From: Trebouxia sp. TZW2008
Lineage: Eukaryota; Chlorophyta; Trebouxiophyceae; Trebouxiales; Trebouxiaceae
Reading direction: 5' to 3'
DNA length: 64,000 nt
Assembly (NCBI GenBank): GCA_002118135.1
Contig: BDIU01000145.1
Location: forward strand, 459-64,458
Shown here one piece after another: positions 13,101 through 25,300 of this stretch (position 1 is the first letter of the stretch; each line of letters begins with the position of its first letter). The position numbers and the translations under genes are program-made. Below the pieces are notes generated by a model. The model did not search any database. It was not told where the DNA came from and saw nothing but the letters and a program-made list of their open reading frames with translations.

Positions 13101-15464
13101 TCCCTTCTCTGCTGTTTCTCAACCAGCTTCACAATGAAGTCTCTGTTCACGTTTCTTTTTCCTCTCCGGTTCAGATCTTGAATGATAGCATCCACTGAAT
13201 ATCCCATCTGTGCCAGCCGCTGAGGAGCCTGGGCGGCTTGATCTTTTTTGGCTTGTGCTCTGTCCGCTTTCTCGTGCTCGATTTCCATGTCTCGTATCTT
13301 GTCTCGATCGTCTTTGTCGCCCTGTCATGAAAATTCAGGGTGTTAGTCCGTAAGCTGTCATGACTGTCTTCTGCAATTTTGCTGTTTTGGGCAGGAAAAC
13401 GTCACGGTCCCCTCAGAAGAGATCTCCATTCGTTTCTTGTCTTGATCGTTGTCTCCCTGATGTCAAAAGTTGACGTCTTCATCAACAACTTGACATGGCT
13501 GTCATCATGTTTGCTGTTTTGGGCAGAAAATATCACACACCCCTCAGAATGGCAGCAAAGGGATATGATTGCCCTGAGGTCAGAGTCAGCGTCTAAAGCA
13601 TTCACAATGGACACAAAAGATCTTGCAGCACCTTGGATTGTGACAGACAGGAAGTCAACAATGGCATCTTAGGAAGGCACAAGAGCAACTATTGATGTTG
13701 AGGCACTGCTGACTGTAATAGACTGTAGAAGACTGCAATAGAAGGCTGCAACGCTAAGGTGGTGTACTGGGAGCGCACTGCTTGGTGTTGCATGCATGAA
13801 GCAATTGAACCGGCATTATACACAGCATGCAGGTAACTTCAACACGCATGACAACATGCGCAAAGCTCACATGGTGTACTGTGAATGCACTGCTTGCTTT
13901 TGGTTGAATGCAGCAAATTGTATTGGCTTTGAGCACAGCATGCAGGCAGGTTCAGCAGGCATGACAACATGCGCCAAGCTCACATGGTGTATTGCTCGTG
14001 CAATGCTTGCTGTTGATTAAATGCAGCAAATGGACTTGCTCTGAGCATGTCGTGCAGGTAGGTCCGGCAGGAATCACAACATGCGCAAAAGTCACATTGG
14101 TGCAATGCTTGCTGTTGCATGCATGAAGCAATTGAACTGGCTTTGTGCACAGCATGCAGGTAACTTCAGCAGGCATGACAACATGCGCAAAGCTCACATG
14201 GTCTACTGTGAATGCACTGCTTGCTGTTGCTTGTATGAGGCAAATGGACTCTGATTTGAACACAGCATGCAGGAGGAATGACAACAATCGCATGTAGTGT
14301 GGATGTGGCACAAGCTCATTGCATTGGAGGCAAAGGCGTTATGTTGTGAGTCAGTGTGTGCTGCATGGGCTTGCAGGGCCCTGGCAAGTACCTTCAGCGA
14401 GTCCGCATATTGCGTGGCTGCCCATACAAGCCCAAGTAGGAAGAAAGGAATCCAAATTGCAGCAGTTTCTTTTGCTCGCTCAACAGTGGCCGACCAATTC
14501 GGTGTCTTAAACGCTGGGAATGGGTCTCTCTTGAAAATCTGGTCAGGATCAGGTCCTGAGTCCAGAAACAGCAGATCGACACTGTGGCTTTGCATTGCGA
14601 ATCTCAGACGCACGTCATCCAGAGGCACCAAGCTCTGTGCTACCGAGCCATCCCAGAACAGCACCAAGCAGCGACCATCCATTTTGTGGGGTATTGTATA
14701 GAATGAAAAGAACTGCACCGCATAAACCTGGTCTGTACGTATGGCTTTGAGCACCTCTGCATAGCTGATTTTCTTGTGTACAATAGGGAGGCCATGAACA
14801 GGCTCATACAGAGAAACCCCTGGATTTGCTGCTTCATAAGGGAACCTTTCTTCAAAGGGTGCCTCATCGTCAGTTTCAATGGCTGCCTCATCATCCGTTT
14901 CAAGCGCTTCCTCATCTTCCATCCCAAGGCCTGCCTCATCTTCAGCTTCAAGGACTCCCTCGTCTTCAGTTTCAAGGGCTTCCTCATCTTCAAATTCAAG
15001 GGCTTCCTCATCTTCAAATTCAAGGGCTTCCTCATCTTCAAATTCAAGGGCTTCCTCATCTTCACTGTCTTGTGTAGCTTCATCTTCATCAAGCTGTGGA
15101 GGAGCCTGCATTAAGAGCAGGTATTGCAAGTCTGCAAGCAACTGTGCAACAAACATTTAAGAAGTTGATTGACACAAAGGGGCTTGCCTCTGACTTCTTT
15201 TGCGCGCGCCCGGACGGGCGCTTTTTCTGAGACGCTTTGCTTGAGGACTTGGCAAAAACCTTGTGTCGACTAGCGCGATGCACCTCCTGCAAGGACCGAC
15301 GTCTTCTCGCAAGCAAAGCGTGAAGTTGGAGAGCAAGAATCACTGCTGTTGCTTACCTTGTGCAGTAAAGGCTTCCGAGCTTGCCAAGGATCGCGCAAAT
15401 GCCTAATTGTAGGAAGCAAGGGGCTGTGCGTGTGTTGAAGGCCGTGAGCAAGCGGCATCTGCAT
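4190..15464 (-). CDS. FtsHi-like plastid AAA+ protein, protease-dead
   Basis: Twelve exons join in phase to 941 residues: 15464-15357, 15286-15188, 15105-14392, 13321-13073, 11684-11565, 11002-10856, 9919-9686, 8808-8536, 8103-7924, 6422-6164, 4944-4742 and 4429-4190. Order of parts: basic, Ser/Arg-rich N-terminus (likely transit peptide); acidic repeat tract (~75-150); one membrane segment ([15 protein letters not shown], ~280-300); charged linker; AAA module with Walker A GPPGTGKT (~511-518), Walker B VFIDELD (~566-572) and arginine fingers in VRPGRFDR; degenerate M41 peptidase domain. Where FtsH has the zinc motif HEXXH, this protein has HQMST (~733-737), so the catalytic Glu and second His are gone. 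Plant FtsHi proteins with this loss form an import-motor complex at the inner envelope; that role here is inference. I cannot say which FtsHi it matches. Intron 2 uses a GC donor. Confidence 0.9.
4977..5058. repeat. Pentanucleotide microsatellite (tgttc)n in FtsHi intron
   Basis: Imperfect tandem tgttc/tattc units lie about 35 bp from the acceptor of FtsHi exon 11, inside the last-but-one intron. On the gene strand they give a purine-rich AGAAC run where a pyrimidine tract would normally be expected; the true acceptor is the later CAG at 4945-4947. Confidence 0.85.
5385..5545. mobile_element. Dispersed foldback/MITE-like repeat, copy A (decayed)
   Basis: This copy shares with 36255-36400 and with the reverse complement of 39905-40040 a core containing cactgcattctgactacagtgg and then tctgagt, with repeated taaggaca motifs on both sides. 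It lies within an FtsHi intron. The cagtggtac...tctgag pattern recalls the terminal repeats of pogo/Tigger-type DNA transposons, but no transposase is present, so the class is inference. Confidence 0.5.
6571..7045. repeat. Exon-edge echoes of FtsHi exon 10
   Basis: Four decayed copies (about 6571-6725, 6745-6810, 6866-6950 and 6966-7045) of the junction between the upstream intron and exon 10 (true junction at 6422/6423). The closest copy still encodes [18 protein letters not shown], nearly the true dead-protease segment; the outer copies keep only the acceptor side. Confidence 0.85.
7052..7345. repeat. (agtc)n microsatellite and nearby C-rich run
   Basis: Imperfect agtc units fill about 7052-7150, and a C/T-only run of about 25 bases occurs at about 7320-7345. 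Both lie in the FtsHi intron between exons 9 and 10. The C-rich strand would be G-rich in the transcript. Confidence 0.8.
7465..7835. repeat. Exon-edge echoes of FtsHi exon 9 donor side
   Basis: Three decayed copies of the exon 9/intron junction, at about 7470-7535, 7620-7690 and 7745-7830. Each resembles the true junction around 7924, where cttacatctgcgatgtcctgaatgc spans the donor. Successive copies are more diverged. A single acceptor-side echo of the same exon lies at about 8200-8265. Confidence 0.8.
8821..9312. repeat. Tandem echoes of FtsHi Walker B exon
   Basis: Three copies of the acceptor side of exon 8 lie in the intron upstream of it: about 8883-8994, 9055-9155 and 9245-9305. The first two keep the acceptor CAG and would read AIIFIDELN where the gene has AIVFIDELD. 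They share changes with each other, so the second duplication probably copied the first copy. The copy nearest the exon runs into an in-frame TGA before the true exon. Confidence 0.9.
9395..9640. repeat. Exon-edge echoes of FtsHi P-loop exon, donor side
   Basis: Two decayed copies (about 9395-9470 and 9510-9620) of the 3' edge of exon 7 and the first bases of its intron; true junction at 9685/9686. The string ggccaactactgacc occurs in both the true junction and the nearer copy. Confidence 0.85.
10017..10130. repeat. Exon-edge echo of FtsHi P-loop exon, acceptor side
   Basis: One copy of the 5' edge of exon 7 with its upstream intron. It shares the block around gagcacccccctgggcaccc, then tctggctgg and gaagaagtcc, with the true edge at 9835-9925. 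The same exon thus has echoes on both of its sides. Confidence 0.85.
10370..10825. repeat. Intron minisatellite in FtsHi
   Basis: Several imperfect units of roughly 80-100 bp share phrases such as gatgccgacct, tgtcatgatgccat and catgtgtga. They lie between exons 6 and 7 with no resemblance to the flanking exons, so this is intron-only expansion. A separate short echo of the exon 6 acceptor side sits at about 11066-11110. Confidence 0.75.
11735..12205. repeat. Exon-edge echoes of FtsHi exon 5 acceptor
   Basis: Five copies, near 11745-11805, 11850-11900, 11945-12000, 12040-12100 and 12140-12200, repeat the start of exon 5. Each shows a variant of ctctcagctgtctgca followed by cacacacac; the true junction is at 11684/11685. 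Spacing is about 100 bp. Confidence 0.85.
12290..13062. repeat. Minisatellite plus ATT/ATC microsatellite in FtsHi intron
   Basis: Units containing ttggacaatgtcatgatgac, gcaccatcagtcgcaagc and ggcaaag recur about every 125 bp from 12290 to 12710, with one more copy touching the donor of exon 4 at 13010-13060. Between them, about 12840-13000 is a long interrupted run of att and atc triplets. Confidence 0.85.
13795..14280. repeat. Tandem repeat of ~110 bp in FtsHi intron
   Basis: Four imperfect units carry aacatgcgcaaagctcacatgg, gaatgcactgcttgctg and agcatgcaggtaa-type phrases. The array lies between exons 3 and 4, just past the donor of exon 3. It shows no match to flanking exon sequence. 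Confidence 0.85.
14905..15068 (-). repeat. In-frame acidic repeat in FtsHi exon 3
   Basis: A coding 30-bp minisatellite. Perfect and near-perfect copies encode a ten-residue unit of the form [10 protein letters not shown], about eight times, becoming more diverged away from 15000-15065. It makes a highly acidic tract before the membrane segment, on whichever side of the plastid envelope the N-terminal part faces. Confidence 0.9.
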
Positions 15465-16334
15465 GCTGGGGACAAGTCGATGATATGATCACATGCCTGA
15501 CAATGGCCTGTCGGTTCTCATCAGATGACAAGATGTCACACGGCGAGCGCACGGGCTCTGCACTCCGAATTTGCTCATGGCAACGTACTGTGGCGGTATA
15601 TGCGGACGCGTCTGGCCTGACGGGGGGTGCTGCCTGTGCTTAGATGCATACCCTAGCGACCTGGTTTCGGAGCGTGATGACCCACATGTCAAATCAGCAG
15701 CAACAGCGCTTGAGCCTCAAAGTTCGCTTGATTTCTCAGGCATATGTTCTCAGTCATTGGTTGGGTGTTACTGATTCATGCCTTTCGATTCCCGACGGTG
15801 CGGCTGATGGGCAGTAGCGTTTTGCGTGGTTCTTATGCCTCATAAGCCATAATTGAATTGGACAAAGGTGGGGTGTATCATTCTTATCCCCCCATCCCAG
15901 GTGATCAGCCTCAAGCTTGTTGTCTGGCCAAAGCCTGTCACACTCTCTTCCTGACTCTGTTTTGGGCACGAGAATATTTGCGACACGATGCACATCTCAG
16001 CTGACGCATATGCTGCAAAGGGTAGGAACATTACAGTTGTCGCTGCCTGAGGCTGCTGTGTCAGTATCAAGCTGAAATGTGTTTGAAGCTGTGCTACATA
16101 AAGAACGTAGCATGCGATCCAAGCAGCACCAACAGAGCGGCGGTGTTTTCGTTTGACACAGATGATTCCTTGGCCAGCACTTCTGAGGTGAATACCAATG
16201 ATGTGGCTGACAGCATGAATGCTCGGCGGCTTATTGACCACTGCAGCAATGTTGATGGCGCATGCCAAGCTATGTCATTGAGCAAGCAATGCACAACAGG
16301 AAGTGCTCCAATTTGTAGCGGTCTGTGGCAATGC
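15465..16334. other. Intergenic: FtsHi promoter and DDX1 3' flank
   Basis: The two flanking genes run in the same direction. No exon was recognised. The motif ttaca near 16033 (TGTAA on the minus strand, about 300 bp after the DDX1 stop) is a candidate poly(A) signal. Confidence 0.4.
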
Positions 16335-19300
16335 TTAGGCTGCACTAGGCTGTGCCTGGCTCCAGCGTCTCTTCAGACTCCAGTATGAGTGCTGAGCTTT
16401 CATTTCTAACTCTGCCAGGCTGGCTACTGCTGGCTGCAGCTGCTCCAAATGCTGCATGGCCTCCTGCACAATCATGTAAGTTCTGTACGCTGCCCACAAA
16501 GAACTGCACCGCAAGAAACAAAAGTTCCCTGCAGGCATTCCCCCCAAAACCAGACTGTGTCATCACAACACTGCAATTTCTGCATGCTGCCCACTCAGAC
16601 TGCATCACAGAAAGGCGCATGTTTTCTGCATGCTGCCTACCAGAAGCTGCCCATATACACTGCATTGCAAGAAACTTACATGGCCCACCAATGCAGACTG
16701 CATCTTTACATCAAGCACCTTTCTACACGCATCCACTGATGCTCAGCCTGCAACATAACAATGCATTTTCTGCATGCCCCTGACCAAAATGCAAACTGCA
16801 TCATGACAATGCGTATTTTGCATGCCGCCAAATACATCAGCCTTGTTGGCTGGCTGGGCTGGCGACATTACATTCGCTCCCTCATGCAGCACAGACACTG
16901 CTCGAGCCCCGAGGGCAGCGTCCTCAACAAAGGTGCATCAAGTCAATGTTGTCACAGTCTGTTGGATGCTGTGTCAAGCTGCATGACAGCCTTGCAAGAT
17001 GACTGTCAGATTGGTGTGCATTTGAAGCGGTCATAGTACCGAGGCCATACGACATGCAGATGCCTTGATGTAGCAGGGCAGGTTACGTGGACATGAGTCA
17101 ACGTATGTTGAGGTATTTCAAGGGTTTGCACGCTGTCTGTGTACATTGCTTGTAATCAGAATTGGTGCGTAGACGAATCACAAGTGAGCGACGCAGTAGT
17201 TCGTTTGCCTACATCAACCTCTATCGACATAGAAATACCTTGGTGTATCCAGAAGCCTCTTTAGAGCCCCCGTACCCGCCCCCCTGTTGACCCTGCTTCA
17301 TCTTCTTTGCTAGGCCAGGCGGCAAGCTCAGGTCTGCTGCTAAGGGCTGCACTTTCTGTTTGAGCCTGTCTTCGATTTCCTGAAGCACAAAACTTTGGTC
17401 ATTTTCAGCGGCAAAATCAGGCCTGTTGTGAAAGGCTGCACCTTCTGCTTCAAACGTCTTCAGTTTCCTGAGGAGCATTCACAGCATCAGACCACATCCA
17501 GCTTCACTGGTTTGGTCAGGCCGAGCGGCAAAATCAGGTCTGCTGTGACTGGGTGCAAATTCTGCTTCAAAAGCCTTCAACTTCCTGAGAAGCATGCACA
17601 CCATTGGCTCAGGTCTGCCACCAGTTGCTGCAGAATTGGCGTAAGCCCATGTTCACTTCTCCTAGAAGCAAACACAGCATCATATCACTCAGTTGCGTAT
17701 TCTTGTCCCGGCTGAGCAACAGGCTTAGGTCTGCTGCTAACGGGTGCATTTTTTTGCTTCAGCCTGACTTCAATTTTATGAAATACACATTTTCAGCAAC
17801 CAAATCAGGTCTGTTGTGACCGGCTGCACTTTCTGCTTCAAAAGTCTTCAGTCCCCTGGCGCAGCATGGCTCAGCACAGCACAGAACAGCACAGCACAGC
17901 ACGGCACAGCACAGCACGGCACAGCACGGCACAGCACGGCACAGCACGGCACAGCACGGCACAGCACGGCACAGTACAGCACAGCACAGCACAGCAACGC
18001 ACCTGAAGCAGCTGTGGTTCGTCATACCATGTGGTACAGCCTCCAGGTTCAGTGTTGTCTTTCATGTCTGCTGGCTTAGGATTCAGCCACGGCTTGTAGC
18101 CTTTCTGCTTGACAAACCAGACCCTCTCAGGGACTGTAGACACCAGACTGATGGCCAGCCCAAGCAAGCCAGCTCGACCTGTAGTTCACATCATCATCAT
18201 TGTCACCATCATCACCATCATTTACATGAGACAGCGCTATTGAAGCCTCACAGCACTCGATCTCTGCTCACTATTTCAGTTGTCTTGATGACACCATGGC
18301 TCACAACGCTCAGCGGATCACAATCATTACTTGCTGACCACAAAGCCTGCTTCTGCGATTGTTTGGTAGACCAGACCATCGCATGCTTTGTAAACACCAA
18401 GCTGATAGCAAAAGGAAGCAAGCCAGCCCGAGCTGTGGTCTATAATCTGCAGTCCTTGACCATCCTCTGATGAAGCTTGCTGCCAAGCTCCATAACAATA
18501 CTCAATGACAAAGCTTGCTATCGCTATTTCTTGACAAATCAGCCCATCTGAGACGCTTCTGATACCAGGCTGACAGCCAATACAAGCAAGCCGGCCCAAC
18601 CTGTGGTGCGTAACCCTCTGCAAGTGACCATGCATACTGACAAAGCCTCTCTCACCAATCTCACCAACAAGGCTTGCATCGCTATTGCTTGACAGACCAG
18701 ACCAGAACATCATCAACAAGAAGGAGCTTGTTGCTGAAATTTTGAGCCATGACTGTTTCCATTTTGTCATACCATCATTCAGAGTTGAGGACTGGCTGAA
18801 AGATGTAAACTGACAGCAGGCATGCAGCAGAAGCCATGTGACTGTCAAGCAGCATGCAAGCAATGCTGGCATGTTTCAAAGGTGCTCACCCACTCGCCCT
18901 TCTCTGTGGATGTAGTCCTCAGACCTGTCTGGCAAAGTCCTGTTGACCACAAACCGCAGCCCGCAATGTCAAGCAGCATGCAAGCAATGCTGGCAGGCTA
19001 CAAAGTGCTCACCCGCTCGCCCTTCTCTGTGGATGTAGTCCTCAGGTCTATCTAGCAAAGTCATGTTGACCACACATGGCAGCCAGCAATGTCAAGTAGC
19101 AAGCAAGGCTGGCATGCGCCAAACTGCTCACCCACTCGATCAATTTGGTGAACGTAGTCCTCAGACCTGTCTGACAGCGTCATGTTGACCACAAACTGCA
19201 GCCAGCAAGGTCAAGCAGCATGCAAGCGATGCTGACAGGCTACAAGGTGCTCACCCACTCGCCCAACTCTGTGGATGTAGTCCTCAGATCTGTCTGGTAG

Positions 19301-22300
19301 GGTCATGTTGACCACATATGGCAGGCCAGCAATATCAATGCCTCTTGCTGCCACATCAGTGCAGATCAGGAAGCGGATGTCACCATCTTTAAATGCCTGC
19401 AGCAAGCATGAGTCATGTGTTTGCCAAGGTCATGTCTTGAGCTGGCGCTGCTGCAACTGAATTGAGGAGATGCACAGGGTCTTATGGCACACCATTGACC
19501 ACATATGGCAGGCCAGCAGGGTTCTACACCCCCCGCTCTGCCCTGGGGGCAGGACCCCTCACCCGCGCACGGCAGCCCCCGTATTTTGCCCTGATGCTTC
19601 GCTCCCATCAAAAAATAACATCAAAGTGGGCAGCCCACACAAAAATATTGCTGGAGCATCAGTTTTGTGAGCTGTACAAAGACTTTTGCCTGCAAAAGAT
19701 GCGTATTGCGCGCTTTTCAAGCACAAACGGTGCTGCCACACCAAAATTCAATGCAACAACAGGCAACATGTGCTTTCAAACAGTAATCGCAACTTGGCAC
19801 CCCGCACGCACTCGTCATTGCCCGTGGGCAGCCCCCGCGAAATTTTGCCCCTGTGGAGGGCGACCCCCAATATCTCAGAGGCCTTGTGAAACCCTGCAGG
19901 CCAGCAATGTCCATACCTCTTGCTGCCACATCTATGCAGATCAAAAACCTGATGTCACCGTCTTTGACAGCCTGCAAAATGCTACCACATCAGTGCAGAT
20001 GTGAAATCAGGTAGTATGATCCTTGAATGCCTGCAACATGCATGAGCGGTCTGCCTGCCAAGATTGTGACATGAAGGGATCTGATCTGATCTGATCTGAT
20101 CTGGTCTGACCTGATCTGATCTGAACTGATCTGATCTGCTCTGATCTGTGAGGCCTTACACTTTGATGAGTGATGCAGCTTGCTCAGGGCTTGAAGGCAT
20201 GGCTCTGAGAGACGCGCTGATCTGAACTGATGCACTTTGATATCACTTATAGTCTCCACAGCAATGCGCTGTGCTAAAACAGAGGAGACTAGCCTGCAGA
20301 GCGTCATGCCTTTGGTCCACGCTGCGTGCTCCTGCCAGTGCAAGGCAGCAGGAAGTACCATTTTACAGTCTCCACAGCAAATCACATCTGTCCAGTAGAA
20401 GAACAGTCTGTGTGCGCAAAGCATAGACTCTTCTGCTGTGCTGGACAGCCTCTTCAACACAGAAGAGACTTGCCTGGAGAGCATCACGCCTTTGGTCCAT
20501 GCTGCGTGCTCCTGCCAGAACAAGGCACGAGTAGGGGTTCTCCACCCCTTTCTCCATCTTGCCCCTGAACTTGCCCCCGCCCCCTAGCCCTATCAGGAAG
20601 CTCTCCAGGTTGTCACAGTCAAAATTTGTCCTGCAGAAAAGGGCTGTCAAGAAGGGTGAAAGCACAGTCTGGCTTCATAGCTTTTGGAGTTGGCACAGTC
20701 AGAGTTAGTCATGCAGGTGCTGGCTATCAAGCTGGCTAGAGCTGCCCTTGAAGCTGCGCCCGGGCCCTAGCCCTATCAGAAAGCTCGCCAGGTTGCCTTA
20801 GTCAAAGTTATTCCTGTAGGAAAACACCACCAGGCTAAAGCCCTCCAAGTTTTCACAGTCATAGCTTGCTTTGCACCAAATGACCATCATGCTACAGCTC
20901 TTCAGATCGCCACAGTCAAAGTTGGTCCTGCAAGTGATGACCATCAACCTGCTAAATGTTGCCGCTGTCAAATCCAGTGTCAGGCCTCCAGTGACACTGC
21001 TGTGGCTACAGTGAGCCACGTCCAAAAGTTGGTGTAGACTTCACACTGATTCTGCACGAAACATGACAGGACATGTCTGTGGTCACTGTGCAGGCGAGCA
21101 TAGCAGGATCCACAAGACATCAGCTGACCTGCAGAAGATGAGGCATTGATCCATTTTCAAAGTCTGTATCAGGCGCTGCAGCAGCCTAGGCTTCAGACGT
21201 TTCACAGCCTCGGACCAGTTTTCAGGGGTGTTCACATTTGGCCCAATGCTGTCAAAGTTGTGGGCTCTGTCTGTGGGTACAGGGGGGTTGGACTGTAGCC
21301 AGGTTGCATCCTCATGAGGATCCACCCTCATGCAGACATGATCCACGGTCTCAGGCACATACTCTTTGCCCTGCAAAACTAATAGCTTGCCTCTGTCGTG
21401 AACACGTTCTGTGCTTCTCGCATTTGCATCGTCCTAGACAATAAATAAGAAAGTGATGCTTTGTGTTTTTGATTGTGTTAGGGTGTGTGATTGGCAAGAG
21501 GCCTTTGCAGGCAGGCTACGGAGAGAGGCTATCAGCCATTGAGCATCGAGCTATACAGTCAACTTGAGTTTCAGACTTATGTGCCCACTTGGTTTTCATT
21601 CAATCAATCGATATACATTTACTGTCATGGGGACCCAGCAGGGGGTCATGTAGACAATGTCAGTCAATACTAGTTATGTTGTGATGATTATGACTGCAGC
21701 TGCCCACTCCACATGCATGTGATGAAGGCAAGCAAGCTGGCAGGCATATATACAGAGTAGACAAACACAAGCTGATGCTACAGACAGACAGGTTGCACCA
21801 CTGTGCTGTGCTGGCAGATGCTGGACTAAACGGGGCTTGTTGTATTGCTGCTCCAGGCAAGAGCAGATGTACTGACCTTGAGGTCCACTACAATGGGTTT
21901 CTGGCAGATCTTGTCTGCCACTGACTTCACCTCTGGTGAGTGCAGCGTAGCTGAAAACATGAGCACCTGTGCAGCAAACCACATGATTGCCGTCTCAGCC
22001 TCACACTCTTGACAAATTGGTTACGTTGTAGACATCATTCATGCTACTTGTGATTTTGCGACTGCGGCAACTGGACCCATGAAAGCCACAGTAGCCGCAA
22101 TGCACTGAGAAACACTTCTGTGCAGTGCAATAGTTATGCACGAGGTATGAAATTCTAGTCAGCCCATTAGCATCTATAGGCTGTAATGAGCAGACCTGAC
22201 CAGAATATCAGTCGCAGGCATCATCTGGCACCATTTTGGTCCTGTCATGTGTGCAAGGCCTGTGAGTGACAGGTGGCATGAGGTCCATTTTGCCAGGAAG

Positions 22301-25300
22301 CGATTGTGGCATACAAGCACTGAAGGCGCTGACTGCCAACAGCAGCTTTTGGCAATTTAGAAGCAAGCTTCATGATGAGCTTGTCTAAGCTTGATGCTGA
22401 GCTCCTGTGTGCTGATAATCAGCAGCCTCTCTGCCTGAACCATTCAACATGAGAAACATGACATTCAACACGAGAAACATGAGGACAGAAAGAATGGAAA
22501 GACACACCTGAAGGCGCTGGGTGCCAGTAGCAGCTTTTGGCAATTTAGAGAACAGCTTCATGATGAGCTCCTGAGTGCCAGTGTCAAGCAGCCTGTCAGC
22601 TTCATCCAGCACAAAGAACTTGACGGCATCTGTTGCCAGCTTGCCAGACTCAATGAAGTCCATCACCCGTCCTGCAGTATGGCACCACAACCTGACTCCC
22701 AGTGACATCTCCTGTGGCTCTCCTTGGCATTGCTGCAGCAGTGCAGCTTAGCATATTGTTGAGCTTGCCAGACTCACTGAAGTCTACCACCCGCCCTGCA
22801 GTGAGTCATCACATCATGACGCACATTGACATCTCCCTCAGGACCTTGACACTGCTGCAGCATTGCAGCCTAGCACACTGCTGGCAGGCGTTGCCATCTT
22901 CAACAAAGTCCATCACCTGCCCTGCACAGTGTCACCACAATATCCTCCGCATTGCGGCAGCAGCGTTTGGCAGCTTTGCATTGTATACACCTCTGAAGCA
23001 GCCAATCCAGCAATTGTCACAGCCCTGACACGCAGATTTCTTCAGCTGTCCATCAAGACTCACAAACACAAAGCTATAGATGACAATCCACCTGGTGTGC
23101 CAGTGATGATATCGACGCCTTCCTGAAGCGCTCTGCTGGCTTGCTTGGGGTTGGTTCCGCCAATCAGCAGCTCGCACCGCAGCTGTGGCCGTGTCAAGTA
23201 CTCCTTGAACCTGTTCATGAAGTCGTGGGTCTGCTCTGCTAGGTCTTTGGAGGGTTCCAGAATGATGGCTGTGGGCTTTCGGCGGTCCGAGTCACCTGCT
23301 GCAAAGTCCTCGCCTGCAGCAGAAAGGTTCACGCTCTGAAGCTTGGGTCGCTTGTGTGAAGAGCCCAAACCCAGCAAGTGACTGCTTCTGCTAGCTTGGC
23401 CATGATACCTTGCAATCAAGCATAGAAGCTGTGGTGAAGATGCCAAACGCACGCTGAGCTTGCTGCAAGGTTTAAACCATATCAAGAAGGTGAAAGGCAT
23501 GTTGATGCGCTGCTTGCTGCAGGGAGCAACATCAGGCAATCATGACATGTTGCGAGCACACTAGTGCAGCCACCAAAAGGTCTCACACCACAATTGCCTC
23601 ATGCTGCAAAGCCCTGCTTTGTGCTGATGCTGAAACAAAAAGCCACAGAAATTTATCCTCCCCAAAGATGACAGCCAGCTCAGCAGTCTTGAGGCAGATT
23701 GCTGAATATAGGCCTTTACCGTGCATGGGCTATCAGAAAGCTGTCAGCAAGAGCTATCAGGCTATCAGGCTATCAGAAAGAGTCACCTGACGAGACCCAC
23801 TCTTGTGCGGCTTTTGCTAGCCCCACAAACCCTTGAGGGGGGCCATGCTGAAATTTGCCTTCCCCAAAGTTGACAACCAACTCAGCGTTCTTGAGGCAGA
23901 TTGCCGGGTATAAGGCTTTGCCCTGTAGCTGGTGGGGAAGCTGGAACGCTGTGCCTAAGTTCTCTCCATTTTTGGTGAAGGATATGGAGTTGCTGCTGAG
24001 GTCCAATAGGCAGCCTATGACATCATTCTGCCCATAGGCGCTGCCGTAGTCATTGAACTGCCGGCTGTTTGACTTTTTGCCTGCATGCACCACATACTGC
24101 TAATAGTACGCAGCCAGGACACAGGCTTAACTATGCAGTTGCTGTTGAAGTCCAATAGGCACCGTATGGCATGATTCTGCCCATAGGCACTGCCGTAGTC
24201 ATTGAACTGCCAACTGCTTGACTTTTTGCCTGCATGCAACACATACTGCTGATGGTACGCAGCCAGGACACGGGCTTAACTATATAAATGCTGTCAAAGT
24301 CCAATAGGCAGCCTATGACATCATTCTGCCCATAGGCACTACCGTAGTCATTGCCGACTGTTTGACTTTTTGCCTGCATGCAGCATGTCATGTCGAGGGC
24401 AGAATATGAAGGCACGACGTCAAACATGTCATTGCCAATGCAACCCAGGACACAAAGGTGCAGCACAGTGTGGACGCTCAACAAGGGGCCTGCAAGGCTT
24501 TGCTAGGTACACCATTGTACGTACGTGTGCTTCGCTCAGCTGTTCAGCGCTGCAGGACTCAACCAGTATATGACAAGTGCCTGCCGAAAACAGTCTGCTT
24601 GACACAGGCAGTTAAGAGCAACAGTTGGTGATCACGCACATGCACTGCCTGACAGTTAAGGCAAAGACGGCTGAATGCCATGGCCAATGTGTTCATGAGT
24701 TGCAACAGCTTACAAGGCTTCGTAGGTTTAAACGTATGGGAAAGTGTCAAGACATGTCTTGGTAAAAGTAACAGTAACAACAGTAGTTTGCACACTCAAG
24801 CACAGGTGGTGGGCATGAGTGTGACCCGAGTCCTGTCTTGCCAGGTCGCCTTGTTCATGGGTGTGGCTATGTATCTTTTCCACTCTGAAACTGAAGATGT
24901 CTGACACAGGCAGTGCTTACCAAAGAATGAACAGCACCTGGTTTTCCAAAGCCAAAGCTGGCAGGCAGGTTGTCAAAACCTGAATCTTGTCAAGGGCATG
25001 TCATTTTTGCAGCCATGTATGTCATCAGCTGTGAAGCTGTGCATGTGCAGCAGCATTGTCAGTGAGTGCAATGCTTGCCAAAGAATGAACAGCACCTGTT
25101 CCTCCAAAGCCAAAGCTAACGCTGTCAAAACCTGAGCCTTGTCAAGGCATGTCATGATTGCAGCCATGTATGTCATCAGCTGTGAAGCTGTGCTTGTGCA
25201 GCAACATCGTCAGTGAGTGCAATGCTTGCCAAGGATGAAGAGTACCTGTCCCCTCAAAGCCGGAGCTAGCAGGGTGCCAACCTCTGTATCTGATCAAGGC

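Noticed and set aside
14776..15160. Open frames on the plus strand opposite FtsHi exon 3, Phe/Lys-rich or Ser-rich
   Set aside because: They are the antisense reading of the 30-bp coding repeat; the minus frame carries the conserved protein and correct splice sites.
17759..18167. Cys/Ala/Val-rich or Ser/Thr-rich frames across the decamer array
   Set aside because: They are open only because the period is free of stops; the region is the 5' part of DDX1 intron 12.
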